In this document: piece by piece, positions 24,765 through 34,313 of the stretch
How the letters are laid out: every line of letters starts with the position of its first letter
Numbering within the stretch: the stretch's first letter is position 1
Source of the DNA: Marinomonas alcarazii
GTDB lineage: Bacteria; Pseudomonadota; Gammaproteobacteria; Pseudomonadales; Marinomonadaceae
Length of the DNA stretch: 64,000 nucleotides
NCBI RefSeq assembly: GCF_003208215.1
Contig: NZ_QKLW01000002.1
Location: 186,001-250,000 of the forward strand
Direction: 5' to 3'
Notes under the pieces: generated by a model
Database searches by the model: none
What the model saw: the letters and a program-made list of their open reading frames with translations, nothing else
What the model was told of the DNA's origin: nothing
Translations under genes and position numbers: made by a program

Positions 24765-25646
24765 TTAAAGAACAATAATTTGATTGCCTACCCCCTGACA
24801 AGGCGACAAATAACGCCAGACCTCATCTCTCATAGAATGATATTCCTGCTGAAACGCTGTCTTGCCTGACATTTTGCAATCACTTAATTGGTACTGATAT
24901 TCCACCCACAAGCCCTTTATGCTTGTTAGCGAAAATTCCCCATGGCGCGTTTCTAATGTATCCACTAAACCGTTGCCGCTGCTATCCAATAATGGATAGA
25001 CAGCAATACGTTCAATCCCATTCCACAGCTCTAAAGAATTACCGCTCTCTTCTGGTGTTCGCCAGAGTGCGTTTACGCCTTCTTTGCCTGTTGAGACATA
25101 CCAATAGAAAGCGTCTTGGCTTTCGATAATGCCAGACTGCCCTAGGGCAACGTCTACACCAAAATCGATGACGCTTTTTCTCGTCGTTACATTTAAAACC
25201 TGACCATCATAGTAGGACTCGCAAGACGAAAATGACGCCTTATCCCCCGCTTTCCAATGGCAATCCATGGTCGTTTCTATTGGGTTGTCATCAAGCATTA
25301 TCGAGCGCCGACACAAACCATAATCCACGCCCTTTAACCAATCGGAGCCTTTACTCACTTCACGTGCTGCCAAACGCGCAGGAGGCACATCGCCCGATTC
25401 AATCGTTAAAAATAAGCGCTCATCTATACGGCAACTCGCTGGCAAAAGGCGCGCCCATTGCGCTTTGATGTGAGAACGAATGGCGTTTTTGATGATGTGT
25501 TGATCTTGATAAGTTTGCGCCAATAATTGGCGTTCTTGCATACGCGCGAGAGCGGTGACTAAAAAGGGTAAAAACAAGGCAATTAAGGCACAAACCACCA
25601 GCAACTCGACAAATAAACTGCCCTTCAAATATTGTCTCAGATTCAT
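24765..25646 (-). CDS. PilW-like minor pilin
   Basis: 293 residues. KGSLFVELLVVCALIALFLP has a prepilin cleavage site (G^S) with Glu at +5 and a 20-residue helix, then a large periplasmic domain with Cys pairs (CRIDER, GLCRRS, DCHW, SCESY, SDCKM, SPCQGV). Its ATG overlaps the stop of the preceding gene (ATGA). The size fits PilW-type minor pilins that prime type IV pilus assembly. Confidence 0.7.
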   Translation of the reverse strand: MNLRQYLKGSLFVELLVVCALIALFLPFLVTALARMQERQLLAQTYQDQHIIKNAIRSHIKAQWARLLPASCRIDERLFLTIESGDVPPARLAAREVSKGSDWLKGVDYGLCRRSIMLDDNPIETTMDCHWKAGDKASFSSCESYYDGQVLNVTTRKSVIDFGVDVALGQSGIIESQDAFYWYVSTGKEGVNALWRTPEESGNSLELWNGIERIAVYPLLDSSGNGLVDTLETRHGEFSLTSIKGLWVEYQYQLSDCKMSGKTAFQQEYHSMRDEVWRYLSPCQGVGNQIIVL

Positions 25647-26020
25647 TGTTCAGCCTCCTTTTTTGACGTCATAACCGCCGATTTAGGCAAAGGGTGTAAT
25701 GAAGCCTGAAACCAGCGTGTTAAATCATCGCCTGAGCATCGCTGGCAATCTGGGTATATTTGTACGTGAGTATCTTGGGAACGATCCAGCCAACTTACAG
25801 AGCCGGTTAGCTGCACCATAGACGCTTGTTTTTGCTGGTTTTCCGTGTGTTTGCGCTGCTCATTGGCTTGCTGAGTGAATTGCCATTGAGCAGAGCTTTG
25901 CCGTTGTGCCACATACAGAACAGCAGAAAACAGCGCCAAGCAAAGAACCACCTCAAGCATGATCCAGCCTCTTTGCCTTTGTCTTGGATGTGTTTCATAA
26001 ATTCCACTAGGCAAATTCAT
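25643..26020 (-). CDS. PilV-like minor pilin
   Basis: 125 residues from ATG 26020. QRGWIMLEVVLCLALFSAVL shows the G^W site with Glu at +5, and the short globular domain has a CQRC motif. GGAGG lies about 9 nt upstream of the ATG, and the ATG overlaps the stop TGA of the previous gene, so both ribosome-site spacing and coupling support this start over the longer frame. Confidence 0.72.
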   Translation of the reverse strand: MNLPSGIYETHPRQRQRGWIMLEVVLCLALFSAVLYVAQRQSSAQWQFTQQANEQRKHTENQQKQASMVQLTGSVSWLDRSQDTHVQIYPDCQRCSGDDLTRWFQASLHPLPKSAVMTSKKEAEQ

Positions 26021-26529
26021 CCGCACTGCCCTCCAACCATTGGTTGTGGATCGGACAGATAAAATCGCCCACTTTGGTTTAATACCAAGTCCGCTTGCCA
26101 TGTTCCTAAACAAAATGAAAACGTCCCATTCTGATAACCAGACAAGCCATTAGGCAGAAACTCTATTTGCTGTTTTTTAATCGGAAATCCATGCCACAAC
26201 ACAGTGACGGAAGGGTCAAAGGCGATTTGCCTAAACGCATTTTTAGCACCAGTGCGAGATTCCAACTGATAAAGCATGAATCCCAGAGACCAATCCCCCA
26301 CACATCGGATACCACCACAAACAAAACTGGTTTGACCGCTTAAAACCGCCAATTGGCGAGCTTGAGTCAGTGCGTCTGCTAGACGCTTCATTTCTGTTTT
26401 TAGGGTGTTTTGATCTTGAGCTTGTTGGCTAACATGAAGAAAATGCAGTGACCCCATATGGGCCAAGATACTTAAAATTGCCAGAACGCAGAGCAATTCC
26501 AGTAGGGAAAAACCGTGTTGACGGCTCAT
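26017..26529 (-). CDS. FimT/GspH-like type IV minor pseudopilin
   Basis: 170 residues from ATG 26529, which has GGAGG 6 nt upstream. QHGFSLLELLCVLAILSILA is a classic prepilin site (G^F, Glu at +5). The rest holds SFVCGGIRCVGDWSLGFMLY and FLPNGLSGYQNGTFSFC, the FimT/GspH pattern. It leads a minus-strand run of four pilin genes linked mostly by ATGA overlaps. Confidence 0.82.
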   Translation of the reverse strand: MSRQHGFSLLELLCVLAILSILAHMGSLHFLHVSQQAQDQNTLKTEMKRLADALTQARQLAVLSGQTSFVCGGIRCVGDWSLGFMLYQLESRTGAKNAFRQIAFDPSVTVLWHGFPIKKQQIEFLPNGLSGYQNGTFSFCLGTWQADLVLNQSGRFYLSDPQPMVGGQCG

Positions 26530-26621
26530 TGAAAACCTCCTTGTTTTCAAATTTTGGCATGCGATAAGAGTAACTCACGAAAAGGCGTCCTGCCCTGTCA
26601 ATCACTCTGATTTAACCTTTA

Positions 26622-27494
26622 TTAATGATCCTTATCAGCAAACCATTTATTGATATGATTCGCTAGTTGCCTTGGCTTTTGGAAAGGCAATGAATGGTCA
26701 CAAGCGCTCATGGTTTTATGTTGCCAATCAGCATTACGCTCACTTAGTAGATCGTAATGTTGACGCAAGGCTTCATGGCTTAATTCCCCTGAAAACAAGA
26801 ATACTTGCTCTGAAGAATCTATCATGGCCTGACGAATATGCGGCTGATTCGCCATCATTTCCACATGATCTGTCACCGCATCCAGCGCATAGGCAAAACC
26901 AAATGGTCGATGGGCAAGACGCGACTGTGTTGTGGCTTCCGCCACTGGGTGTTTGCGTCTATTAGGCGATACGCCATCCATAAAGCTCGCCACGCCCAGT
27001 TCCACATCTCCTGTATCTCGGATCAACTTTGACGCATGACGATACTTTTGGCGCACGTCCATCAAGGTCGCTAAGTCTTCTCGGTCCAAAGAAGCGGGTT
27101 CAAATAACGCCATTTTGGCTTTCTTTTTGCCTTGCTTGCTGCGCTGATGGTTCAAATTCAATGCAACCAAACCACCGAGAGAATAAGCAACCACATCAAA
27201 ATCGTCCCATTTTACATGGGCTAATAAGGCTTCAACCTCGTCGGTCAATTCATCTATCGACACAGAGGCTTCTTCACCATGATGGTGATAGGAATCTCCC
27301 ATGCCTTTCAGATCTGGAACCAACATCCAACGCCATTGAGTAAAATACGGCATCATGGGCGCGAAGGTAATTTCACCGGCGACACCAGCACCATGTAATA
27401 ATAAGCAAACGCGGTCGCTTTCTGCTTGGGGATTCTCGTAAAGGCGGTACGCAATGCGCGCATTGGGTAAAGAAAGAAAAAAAATGTCAGACAC
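26622..27494 (-). CDS. Alpha/beta hydrolase
   Basis: 290 residues, GTG start. Motifs: CLLLHGAGVAGEITF, nucleophile elbow AYSLGGLVALN (Ser) and the terminal ACDHSLPF (His). Epoxide-hydrolase/esterase fold without substrate clues. No operon partner is evident: pabB starts 165 bp away on the other strand. Confidence 0.82.
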   Translation of the reverse strand: MSDIFFLSLPNARIAYRLYENPQAESDRVCLLLHGAGVAGEITFAPMMPYFTQWRWMLVPDLKGMGDSYHHHGEEASVSIDELTDEVEALLAHVKWDDFDVVAYSLGGLVALNLNHQRSKQGKKKAKMALFEPASLDREDLATLMDVRQKYRHASKLIRDTGDVELGVASFMDGVSPNRRKHPVAEATTQSRLAHRPFGFAYALDAVTDHVEMMANQPHIRQAMIDSSEQVFLFSGELSHEALRQHYDLLSERNADWQHKTMSACDHSLPFQKPRQLANHINKWFADKDH

Positions 27495-27659
27495 TTGTAA
27501 TTAACCTGTGAGGAGCCTTATTAAAAGAATACAATGCTGTGATCAGCAAAACGAATACATTGAGACCTTGCGCCTTATTTTGCGAGCGAAATCAAGACGA
27601 GTCTAGTTTAAACAAAGTTTTGATAAGCATAGATCTCATATTACTAGGTATTAAAATAA

Positions 27660-29084
27660 ATGTCAGAAATCAAACAAGTAAATCTACCTTATCAGACGTC
27701 ATTATTGTCTTTCTTTTCTGCAGTACGGGACTTACCTTACCCAGCCTTACTCGACAGCAATCACGAACATTTTCCTGACACAAATTACGATATTTTAGTC
27801 GCCAAGCCAATCGCTCGTGTTCACCCTACAGAACATAGCCAAGCCATTACTTGGTATGAGAAGCCACTTTACGAACTCAGTCATACAGACAACCCAATGA
27901 CGCTGCTGAATGAGTTAATGAGTTTAATTTGCCAAGAAACTTGGGCGCAGTCTGCCCCAAAAGACCTGCCCTTCATTGGTGGTTTATTGGGTTTTTATGG
28001 CTATGAAAGCGGCCACTTTGTAGAGCAACTACCTGATACAGTAAAACACGACATACAACTGGATACGTTAAGTGTTGGGCTTTATGGCTGGGCGGTGGTG
28101 ACCAATCATCAAGAAAAAACCACTCAACTCATTACCTCGCCTTGGTGCCATGCTGAAGATGTCGCCGATTTGATTAACCGTTTTACCAGCGCCTGTGATG
28201 ATGTCTTGGTCAAGCATGACCTAAACGAAGCACGACCTTTTGTCCTACAAGCGCCTTTTACCTCTAACATGAGCGACGCGGAATACGCACAAAAATTCGC
28301 AACGGTTCAAGACTATATTCAGTCTGGAGATTGTTACCAGGTCAACTTGGCACAGCGTTTTTCCACTCAATACCAAGGCGACACCTTTACGGCGTATCAT
28401 GCATTAAGAGACGTTTGTCCAACGCCATTTTCTGCTTATATGGAGTTTTCTCCAGAGCAAAGTATCTTGAGTCATTCGCCAGAACGGTTTCTATTATGTG
28501 ATCAAGGCCGAGTGGAATCCAAACCAATCAAAGGCACAATCGCTCGTGGCAAAACGCCAGAAGAAGACAAAGCGAATGCAGACAAATTACTCGCTTCCGA
28601 AAAAGATCGCGCTGAAAACTTAATGATTGTCGACTTGCTGCGTAATGATCTAGGCCGCACTTGTTTAACAGGCAGCATCAAAGTGCCCAAGCTTTTTGAG
28701 TTGGAAAGTTACGCTAATGTGCATCATTTGGTGTCAACGGTAGAAGGCAAAATCGATCAAGCGGACCAAGCCATTCGAGTTTTCCATCAAAGTTTCCCTG
28801 GCGGCTCTATCACAGGCGCTCCGAAAATTCGCTCGATGGAAATTATCGATGAGCTAGAACCTCACGAACGTTCCGCTTACTGTGGCTCTATTGCCTATTT
28901 CAGTGCCAACGGTCAAATGGATTCGAGCATCACTATCCGCACTCTGGTGGCTGATCATGGCAACTTACATTGCTGGGCAGGCGGTGGATTGGTAGCCGAC
29001 TCAAAATGCCAAGAAGAATACCAAGAAACCTTTACCAAAGTAGGCAAATTGACCCATACTCTAGAACAAGACTTTTTGAAATAG
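27660..29084 (+). CDS. pabB: Aminodeoxychorismate synthase component I
   Basis: 474 residues of the chorismate-utilizing family. PIKGTIARGKTPEEDKANAD, AENLMIVDLLRNDLGRTC, HHLVSTVEGKI and SFPGGSITGAPKIRSMEII are the conserved chorismate and Mg-binding blocks. It aminates chorismate to ADC for p-aminobenzoate/folate. Length and PabB-type block order favour PabB over TrpE. nudL follows after 8 bp, a recurrent pair in gammaproteobacteria. Confidence 0.93.
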   Translation: MSEIKQVNLPYQTSLLSFFSAVRDLPYPALLDSNHEHFPDTNYDILVAKPIARVHPTEHSQAITWYEKPLYELSHTDNPMTLLNELMSLICQETWAQSAPKDLPFIGGLLGFYGYESGHFVEQLPDTVKHDIQLDTLSVGLYGWAVVTNHQEKTTQLITSPWCHAEDVADLINRFTSACDDVLVKHDLNEARPFVLQAPFTSNMSDAEYAQKFATVQDYIQSGDCYQVNLAQRFSTQYQGDTFTAYHALRDVCPTPFSAYMEFSPEQSILSHSPERFLLCDQGRVESKPIKGTIARGKTPEEDKANADKLLASEKDRAENLMIVDLLRNDLGRTCLTGSIKVPKLFELESYANVHHLVSTVEGKIDQADQAIRVFHQSFPGGSITGAPKIRSMEIIDELEPHERSAYCGSIAYFSANGQMDSSITIRTLVADHGNLHCWAGGGLVADSKCQEEYQETFTKVGKLTHTLEQDFLK

Positions 29085-29092
29085 GCCGTACT

Positions 29093-29743
29093 ATGTCTGA
29101 CATAGAGAAGTTTTTAAGTGCTCCTCCCATTAATCTAAGTTTGGATGATATTCGCGCAGCATTAGACAAGGAGCCCTACGCACAACAAATTCATAACCCT
29201 GATGAGCAAATGTTCCCCAAGGGATATGACTTGCAATATCGGTCTGCCGCTGTGCTTATTCCCATTTGGCGAGAGCCAGAAAATGGGGAGCTTTACGTTC
29301 TTTTAACTCAACGCGCTCTTCACATGCGCAACCACCCTGGACAAATCGCTTTCCCAGGCGGCAAACATGACCCCGACGATGCCAGCATTCAATACACAGC
29401 ACTAAGAGAAACTTTAGAAGAAGTTGGACTGTCACCCGATTGCTTTGATCTACTGGGCGAACTAGGTGAATACTGCACCATTTCTGGATATTGCATCAAA
29501 CCGATTGTCGCTGAAATGACACGCCGAAGTGAATTAAGCCTTTGTGAAGACGAAGTAAAATCTGTCCACTGGGTGCCATTACGCCACCTGCTTACCCCAC
29601 AAAATTACCGATTTAGGAAAAAGAAGCTCGACACCATAGAGCGAGGCTACTTTGAAATCGACTATGAAGAAATTCGCATATGGGGCGTTACTGCGGGTAT
29701 TTTATACGGGTTATATCAAACACTGGCCAAACACATTCGCTAA
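29093..29743 (+). CDS. nudL: CoA pyrophosphatase, Nudix family
   Basis: 216 residues from ATG 29093. NHPGQIAFPGGKHDPDD then ALRETLEEVGL form the CoA-specific Nudix box, with Asp in place of the usual first Glu. Cleaves CoA and its derivatives to 3',5'-ADP and 4'-phosphopantetheine. Longer upstream frames overlap pabB and are not needed. Operon with pabB. Confidence 0.9.
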   Translation: MSDIEKFLSAPPINLSLDDIRAALDKEPYAQQIHNPDEQMFPKGYDLQYRSAAVLIPIWREPENGELYVLLTQRALHMRNHPGQIAFPGGKHDPDDASIQYTALRETLEEVGLSPDCFDLLGELGEYCTISGYCIKPIVAEMTRRSELSLCEDEVKSVHWVPLRHLLTPQNYRFRKKKLDTIERGYFEIDYEEIRIWGVTAGILYGLYQTLAKHIR

Positions 29744-29848
29744 TATCACTTTCAAGCATTATAAGGTTAGTGTTCTTTCGTCTTTTGCTTCATCGACACA
29801 AATTGTTATCGTACCAATAACGTAACTTAGATCAGGGTACATTATCCT

Positions 29849-30583
29849 ATGCCAGCATTCGACTTAGCGTCTTTTATTGCTAACAATAAAGAAGACGAAG
29901 CTCAAAAAATTATCCATAACGCGATTCGAGAATTCGACAACATCGCCATTTCTTTCAGTGGCGCAGAAGACGTTGTTCTTATTGATATGGCTGTCAAAGC
30001 GAAAAAAGACATCAAGGTATTTTCTCTAGATACCGGACGCCTTCATGCAGAAACCTACCGTTTCATGGAGCAAGTACGCAAACATTACAACATTCAGATC
30101 GACATTCTTTCTCCCGACCGTGAAGCTCTAGAAAACTTCACTCGCGAAAAAGGCTTATTTAGTTTCTTCGAGGATGGTCATAAAGAATGTTGTGGCATCC
30201 GTAAAGTACAGCCTCTGAAACGTAAATTGGCGACGCTTGATGCGTGGATAACAGGACAACGTAAAGACCAAAGCCCAGGAACACGCAATGTTCTGGCGTT
30301 TGCTGAAAAAGATGCCGCGTTTAGCACAGATGAAAAAGATTTATTTAAATTCAATCCATTGGCAAATTGGTCTTCTGAAAACGTATGGAACTACATCAAA
30401 ATGTTTGACGTTCCCTATAATGAATTGCACTTGAAAGGTTTTACCAGCATAGGTTGCGAGCCTTGTACGCGCCCTATTTTACCGAATCAACATGAACGTG
30501 AAGGTCGTTGGTGGTGGGAAGAATCTGAACACAAAGAATGTGGTTTACACGTCGCAAACCTAATACCAACAGCTCAGCAATAA
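29849..30583 (+). CDS. cysH: Assimilatory (phospho)adenylyl-sulfate reductase, 4Fe-4S type
   Basis: 244 residues. [17 protein letters not shown] is the PP-loop, [15 protein letters not shown] follows, and Cys pairs ECCGIRK and GCEPCTRP are the four ligands of a 4Fe-4S cluster found in APS-using enzymes. C-terminal KECGLH carries the catalytic Cys. It reduces APS (or PAPS) to sulfite with thioredoxin. The CC..CxxC pattern favours APS over PAPS as substrate. Confidence 0.92.
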   Translation: MPAFDLASFIANNKEDEAQKIIHNAIREFDNIAISFSGAEDVVLIDMAVKAKKDIKVFSLDTGRLHAETYRFMEQVRKHYNIQIDILSPDREALENFTREKGLFSFFEDGHKECCGIRKVQPLKRKLATLDAWITGQRKDQSPGTRNVLAFAEKDAAFSTDEKDLFKFNPLANWSSENVWNYIKMFDVPYNELHLKGFTSIGCEPCTRPILPNQHEREGRWWWEESEHKECGLHVANLIPTAQQ

Positions 30584-30615
30584 GCACCTAGTTTATCTAT
30601 AACTAGGTTAGCCCT

Positions 30616-30644
30616 AAACATGCTTGATGTTATCAGGCATGTTT
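30616..30644. terminator. Candidate terminator between cysH and the LysR-type gene
   Basis: AAACATGC and GCATGTTT form an 8-bp stem with a 13-base loop, preceded by another inverted repeat (CCTAGTT/AACTAGG). The T-run is weak, so this is a candidate only. It overlaps the 3' end of the convergent gene. Confidence 0.4.
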
Positions 30645-30938
30645 GGCTGTTTCAGTCTCATCTGCAAATTGGTTTTCAAGATAATTCTGCCAAGACGCAA
30701 TAAAATCGTTATAGCACACTTCCAGTTCTTGTATGTGTTGCAATAAAATCCTTCCTGCTGGTGTCATTTCCGTGGTTCGTCCATGACGAAGCAGCAGCGC
30801 CTCGCCCAAATCTCGTTCTAGTTTTTGAATATGCTGACTCACCGCAGGTTGAGTTAAACCTAACTGCTTCGCAGTTTTGGTAAAACTCCCAGTTTGAACC
30901 AAGGCCTTAAAAGTAATGAGATGTTGTGTATTAAGCAT
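30633..30938 (-). CDS. Stand-alone LysR-type HTH protein lacking the effector domain
   Basis: 101 residues. LITFKALVQTGSFTKTAKQL and GLTQPAVSQHIQKLERDLGE make a complete LysR winged HTH with its linker helix, but the ~200-residue sensor domain is absent. The frame ends naturally at ETAKHA with a stop, and no continuation is seen downstream. Either a truncated regulator or a deliberately short DNA-binding protein. It lies beside cysH (convergent) and divergent to dgt. Confidence 0.78.
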   Translation of the reverse strand: MLNTQHLITFKALVQTGSFTKTAKQLGLTQPAVSQHIQKLERDLGEALLLRHGRTTEMTPAGRILLQHIQELEVCYNDFIASWQNYLENQFADETETAKHA

Positions 30939-31048
30939 AAAGAATCCTTATAGTTAATTACATTATGCCCAATGCTATTTTTACGAACATTGACCTATAT
31001 CGTGTTTTCGTGAAAGACTGAATATTATTAGCCCTATGGATTAACAAA

Positions 31049-32395
31049 ATGACCACTGCACAAGATGTGATGTTACCTTGGCACGAAAGACAATCCGGCC
31101 ATCAAGAGTCCCGCGACAATGATTACCGTACGCCTTATCAGCGTGATCGAGCCAGAATCATACATAGCGCCGCATTTCGTCGACTTCAGTCAAAAACCCA
31201 AATCCTCGCTATCAGACAAAACGACTATAGCCGCACACGCCTAACCCACTCCTTAGAAGTGGCTCAAATTGGCAACGGCATTGTTCACCAGCTAAAACAC
31301 AGCTCGCCCGCAGACGCAGACTTTCAACCTTGGCTTGCTGATGATGCATTAATCGAAACCATTTGCCTAAGCCACGATATTGGTCACCCTCCTTTTGGTC
31401 ATGGTGGTGAAATTGCCCTGAACTACATGATGCAAACTTATGGTGGTTTTGAAGGCAATGCGCAATCTCTGAGAATTCTCGGCAAACGTGGTTCTTACTC
31501 ACCTATTTATGGCATGGATGTTACCCGCCGAACCTTATTAGGCGTTTTAAAGTACCCGGTTCTGTATTCAACAGTGGTAGGCAATTACCCCGAAAAACCA
31601 GCTAACTTCCGCCAATTTAAAGCGTCCAACTGGGCGCCGCCAAAATGCGTCTACCAAGAAGAACAAGACTTACTAAATTGGATCCTTGAGCCCTTGAGCC
31701 AAGCTGACAGGACCTTATTACAAGAAGTACATCAAGCAGAGCCAGACGGCCACGCTAAAGCCAAACACGCCAGTTTTGACACCAGTATTATGGATCTTGC
31801 TGACGACATCGCCTATGGCGTACATGACCTAGAGGACGCGATTGTTCTTGGTATGGTGACCAAAGACATGTGGTTAGAGCATTTAGAGCCCAAACTCGCA
31901 GCTTTAGCATCGCCCTTTTTAGCTGAAAACCTAAACGACATACGTACACAACTTTTTAGTCGCCAAAGCCACCTTCGTAAAGAAGCGATCGGCAGCTTAG
32001 TCAGCTGGTTTATTACCTCTTGTCGAGTGGTTGAAAAAACACAATTCGAGCATCCTTTATTGCGTTTTCAAGTCGGCCTTCCAGAAGGTCAACGCCAAGC
32101 ATTAAACTTGTTAAAACAATTTGAAATGCAACACATCATCCAACGTCCGGAAGTGCAAATGCTCGTCTATAAAGGCCAGCAGATGTTATTGGAAATGTTT
32201 GAGGCTTACTCAGCCGACCCAAGCAGATTACTGCCTAGGGAAATCGCCAGCGAATGGCAAAAAAGCCAAGATAGAGGTGAAAATGGACTTCGTATCATCT
32301 GCGATTACATGGCCTCTATGACCGACGATTACGCCAGCCGGATGTACAACAAACTGTTTGTTCCAAGTTTAGGGTCGGTGTTTGAACCCATGTAG
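31049..32395 (+). CDS. dgt: Deoxyguanosinetriphosphate triphosphohydrolase-like protein
   Basis: 448 residues of the HD superfamily. RLTHSLEVAQIGNGI supplies the first His, CLSHDIGHPPFGHGGE the HD pair and second metal His, and DLADDIAYGVHDLED the final Asp. Cleaves dNTPs, classically dGTP, to nucleoside and tripolyphosphate. Length and motif order fit the longer Dgt-like subfamily. It is followed by a strong terminator. Confidence 0.9.
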   Translation: MTTAQDVMLPWHERQSGHQESRDNDYRTPYQRDRARIIHSAAFRRLQSKTQILAIRQNDYSRTRLTHSLEVAQIGNGIVHQLKHSSPADADFQPWLADDALIETICLSHDIGHPPFGHGGEIALNYMMQTYGGFEGNAQSLRILGKRGSYSPIYGMDVTRRTLLGVLKYPVLYSTVVGNYPEKPANFRQFKASNWAPPKCVYQEEQDLLNWILEPLSQADRTLLQEVHQAEPDGHAKAKHASFDTSIMDLADDIAYGVHDLEDAIVLGMVTKDMWLEHLEPKLAALASPFLAENLNDIRTQLFSRQSHLRKEAIGSLVSWFITSCRVVEKTQFEHPLLRFQVGLPEGQRQALNLLKQFEMQHIIQRPEVQMLVYKGQQMLLEMFEAYSADPSRLLPREIASEWQKSQDRGENGLRIICDYMASMTDDYASRMYNKLFVPSLGSVFEPM

Positions 32396-32431
32396 GTTGA
32401 ACCTTCTTGTAGGAATAACTAAGAAGTGGCT

Positions 32432-32478
32432 AAAAAAATACCCCAGATTGACTTATGTAGATCTGGGGTATTTTTTTA
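32432..32478. terminator. Bidirectional terminator
   Basis: AAAAAATACCCCAGAT, loop, ATCTGGGGTATTTTTTTA: a 13-bp stem with A-run and T-run on opposite sides, serving dgt on the plus strand and the amine-oxidase group on the minus strand. Confidence 0.9.
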
Positions 32479-32498
32479 GGAGCCGTTGTATTTAGAAC

Positions 32499-33791
32499 TT
32501 ACAGTCGACCAAATTTATAAGGACTTGGATCGATAATAGGCTCTACGCCTGACATTAAGTCGGCCGCTAATTGTCCAGCCGCTGGCCCTGTTCCAAAACC
32601 ATGCCCAGAAAAGCCCGTTGCTACGGTCAAACCTGGAATGGATTCAATTCGATCAATCACCGGATTAGAATCAGGAGTAACATCGATAATGCCAGCCCAT
32701 GCTTCAGCAATTTCAGCCTTTTCAAAGATAGGCCAAGCCTGTCTAAGGTTGTTTAACGCTTGCTGGTTCAAGTCGGCATTGAAGTCAGGATCATTGGTTC
32801 TCACTTTTTCAAAAGGCGTGCGGCTATTTGCATTCCAACGACGAGATAACCCCAAATCTTTAAAGAAATAGCTGCCCATCGAAATATTTAAAAAACTGCG
32901 CTGAGTACGAAGTTGATCAAGATACTTATGGCCAATTAACAAATGATCAAGCGTCACCGGAGCATCCAGCTTCCCGCGCTGCGTGATGATATAACCGCCA
33001 TCCTGATGTTTTCTAAAAGAGAAATCAGGCCCACCCACGGCAATGTCCGTTGGCCCTTCCATAGGTTTGGTTCGCAATACAGAGCAAATTAAAGGCAGTG
33101 TCGGAAATGAAATACCGAGATTACCCAAGAATCGCCTAGACCACGCACCGCCTGCTAGTAGCACTTGTTCACAGCGAATCGGCCCTTTTTCCGTGACCAC
33201 GCCTGACACTTTTCCGCCTTCCGTCGACAAGGTTCGTACCGCGCATTGCTGAACAATAATCGCGCCTTTTTTAATCGCGGCTTTAGCGATAGCCGAAGCA
33301 GCAATAGAAGGCTCTGCGTTACCATCGGAAGGTGTATAAATACCGCCGAGCCAGTTGCCTTTACCACCAGGAACCAGTTGTTCAATTTCTTCAGGGCTAA
33401 CCATCCTTGAGTCTAACGACAGCGACTCGACAGACTTTAACCAGCCTTGGTGCATGGCAAGCTGTGCTTGGTTTTTCGCCAGAAACATGATGCCAGATTG
33501 CTTATAACCAACATCTTGCCCTACTCGGCTTGGCATCTCGGCCCAAAGTCGATCTGCGGCTTGCGCTAATGGAACATCATGTAAATGACGATTGGTTTTA
33601 CGAATCCAGCCTAGATTTCGTGAGGATTGTTCACCAGCCACATGACCTTTTTCCAACAGTACAACAGGAATATTGCGCTCTGCCAACGCTAACGCGGCGG
33701 TCAAACCAACAATGCCACCTCCGATAATGACAACGCTGGTTGAGTCAGGAAGCTGATCTTGGGTCTCAACCCTTTCGAGTGTTTTTGTCAT
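32499..33791 (-). CDS. FAD-dependent oxidoreductase, D-amino-acid/glycine oxidase-like (DAO family)
   Basis: 430 residues. VVIIGGGIVGLTAALALAER binds FAD, LEKGHVAGEQSSRNLGWIR is the DAO covering motif, and the C-terminal GFSGHGFGTGPAAG contacts the flavin. It oxidises an amine or amino acid. Together with RidA and an ornithine-cyclodeaminase-like gene in the same orientation it forms an amine-oxidation group; arylethylamine (tyramine or dopamine) is the favoured substrate because the products would feed the hpa pathway, but this is inferred from position. Confidence 0.8.
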   Translation of the reverse strand: MTKTLERVETQDQLPDSTSVVIIGGGIVGLTAALALAERNIPVVLLEKGHVAGEQSSRNLGWIRKTNRHLHDVPLAQAADRLWAEMPSRVGQDVGYKQSGIMFLAKNQAQLAMHQGWLKSVESLSLDSRMVSPEEIEQLVPGGKGNWLGGIYTPSDGNAEPSIAASAIAKAAIKKGAIIVQQCAVRTLSTEGGKVSGVVTEKGPIRCEQVLLAGGAWSRRFLGNLGISFPTLPLICSVLRTKPMEGPTDIAVGGPDFSFRKHQDGGYIITQRGKLDAPVTLDHLLIGHKYLDQLRTQRSFLNISMGSYFFKDLGLSRRWNANSRTPFEKVRTNDPDFNADLNQQALNNLRQAWPIFEKAEIAEAWAGIIDVTPDSNPVIDRIESIPGLTVATGFSGHGFGTGPAAGQLAADLMSGVEPIIDPSPYKFGRL

Positions 33792-33851
33792 AATTTTTTC
33801 CTGAAGAGTTAGGGAGGATCCGAAATTTGCTCCTCCCCTGATGCAGATTTA

Positions 33852-34271
33852 TTAGCCGATAGAAATATTTTGAACATCAGCAGTGGACGCACCGCGATAA
33901 GCCGTCACTTCCAGCTCCACTTTATAAACCGTTGAACCCAAAGGAGGACAAGTAACGGTAGAAGCAGGATTCACGCCTTTGAATTTTTGCCCGATCGCAT
34001 CCATAACCTTTGGTGTATCAGCTGGGTCTTGAATAAAGACACGAGAAACAACAATGTCCTCAAGGCAAGAATCAACGGCTTTCAAAGCCAACTCAATATT
34101 ACTAAAAACTTGATCTAACTGATCAAGCACATCTTCAGGAATTTCTTTTGTTTGAGGATTTCGACCAGCACTATTCGATACAAATATCCAATTATCTACC
34201 GACACAACACGGGAATAACTCGCTTTTTCTTCGAATATAGAATCTGTCTTTGCTTTAATTATTTTCGCCAT
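33852..34271 (-). CDS. RidA family reactive-enamine deaminase
   Basis: 139 residues. YSRVVSVDNWIFVSNSAGRN then DQVFSNIELALKAV and ASTVTCPPLGS with an intact core are those of RidA/YjgF, which hydrolyses reactive enamines/imines. The enamine-handling role suits the flanking amine-oxidation enzymes. Co-directional with both, gaps of about 42-60 bp. Confidence 0.87.
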   Translation of the reverse strand: MAKIIKAKTDSIFEEKASYSRVVSVDNWIFVSNSAGRNPQTKEIPEDVLDQLDQVFSNIELALKAVDSCLEDIVVSRVFIQDPADTPKVMDAIGQKFKGVNPASTVTCPPLGSTVYKVELEVTAYRGASTADVQNISIG

Positions 34272-34313
34272 TTTGTCTTACCTAATATTTAAACTGAGAA
34301 AAAATATTTCCGA

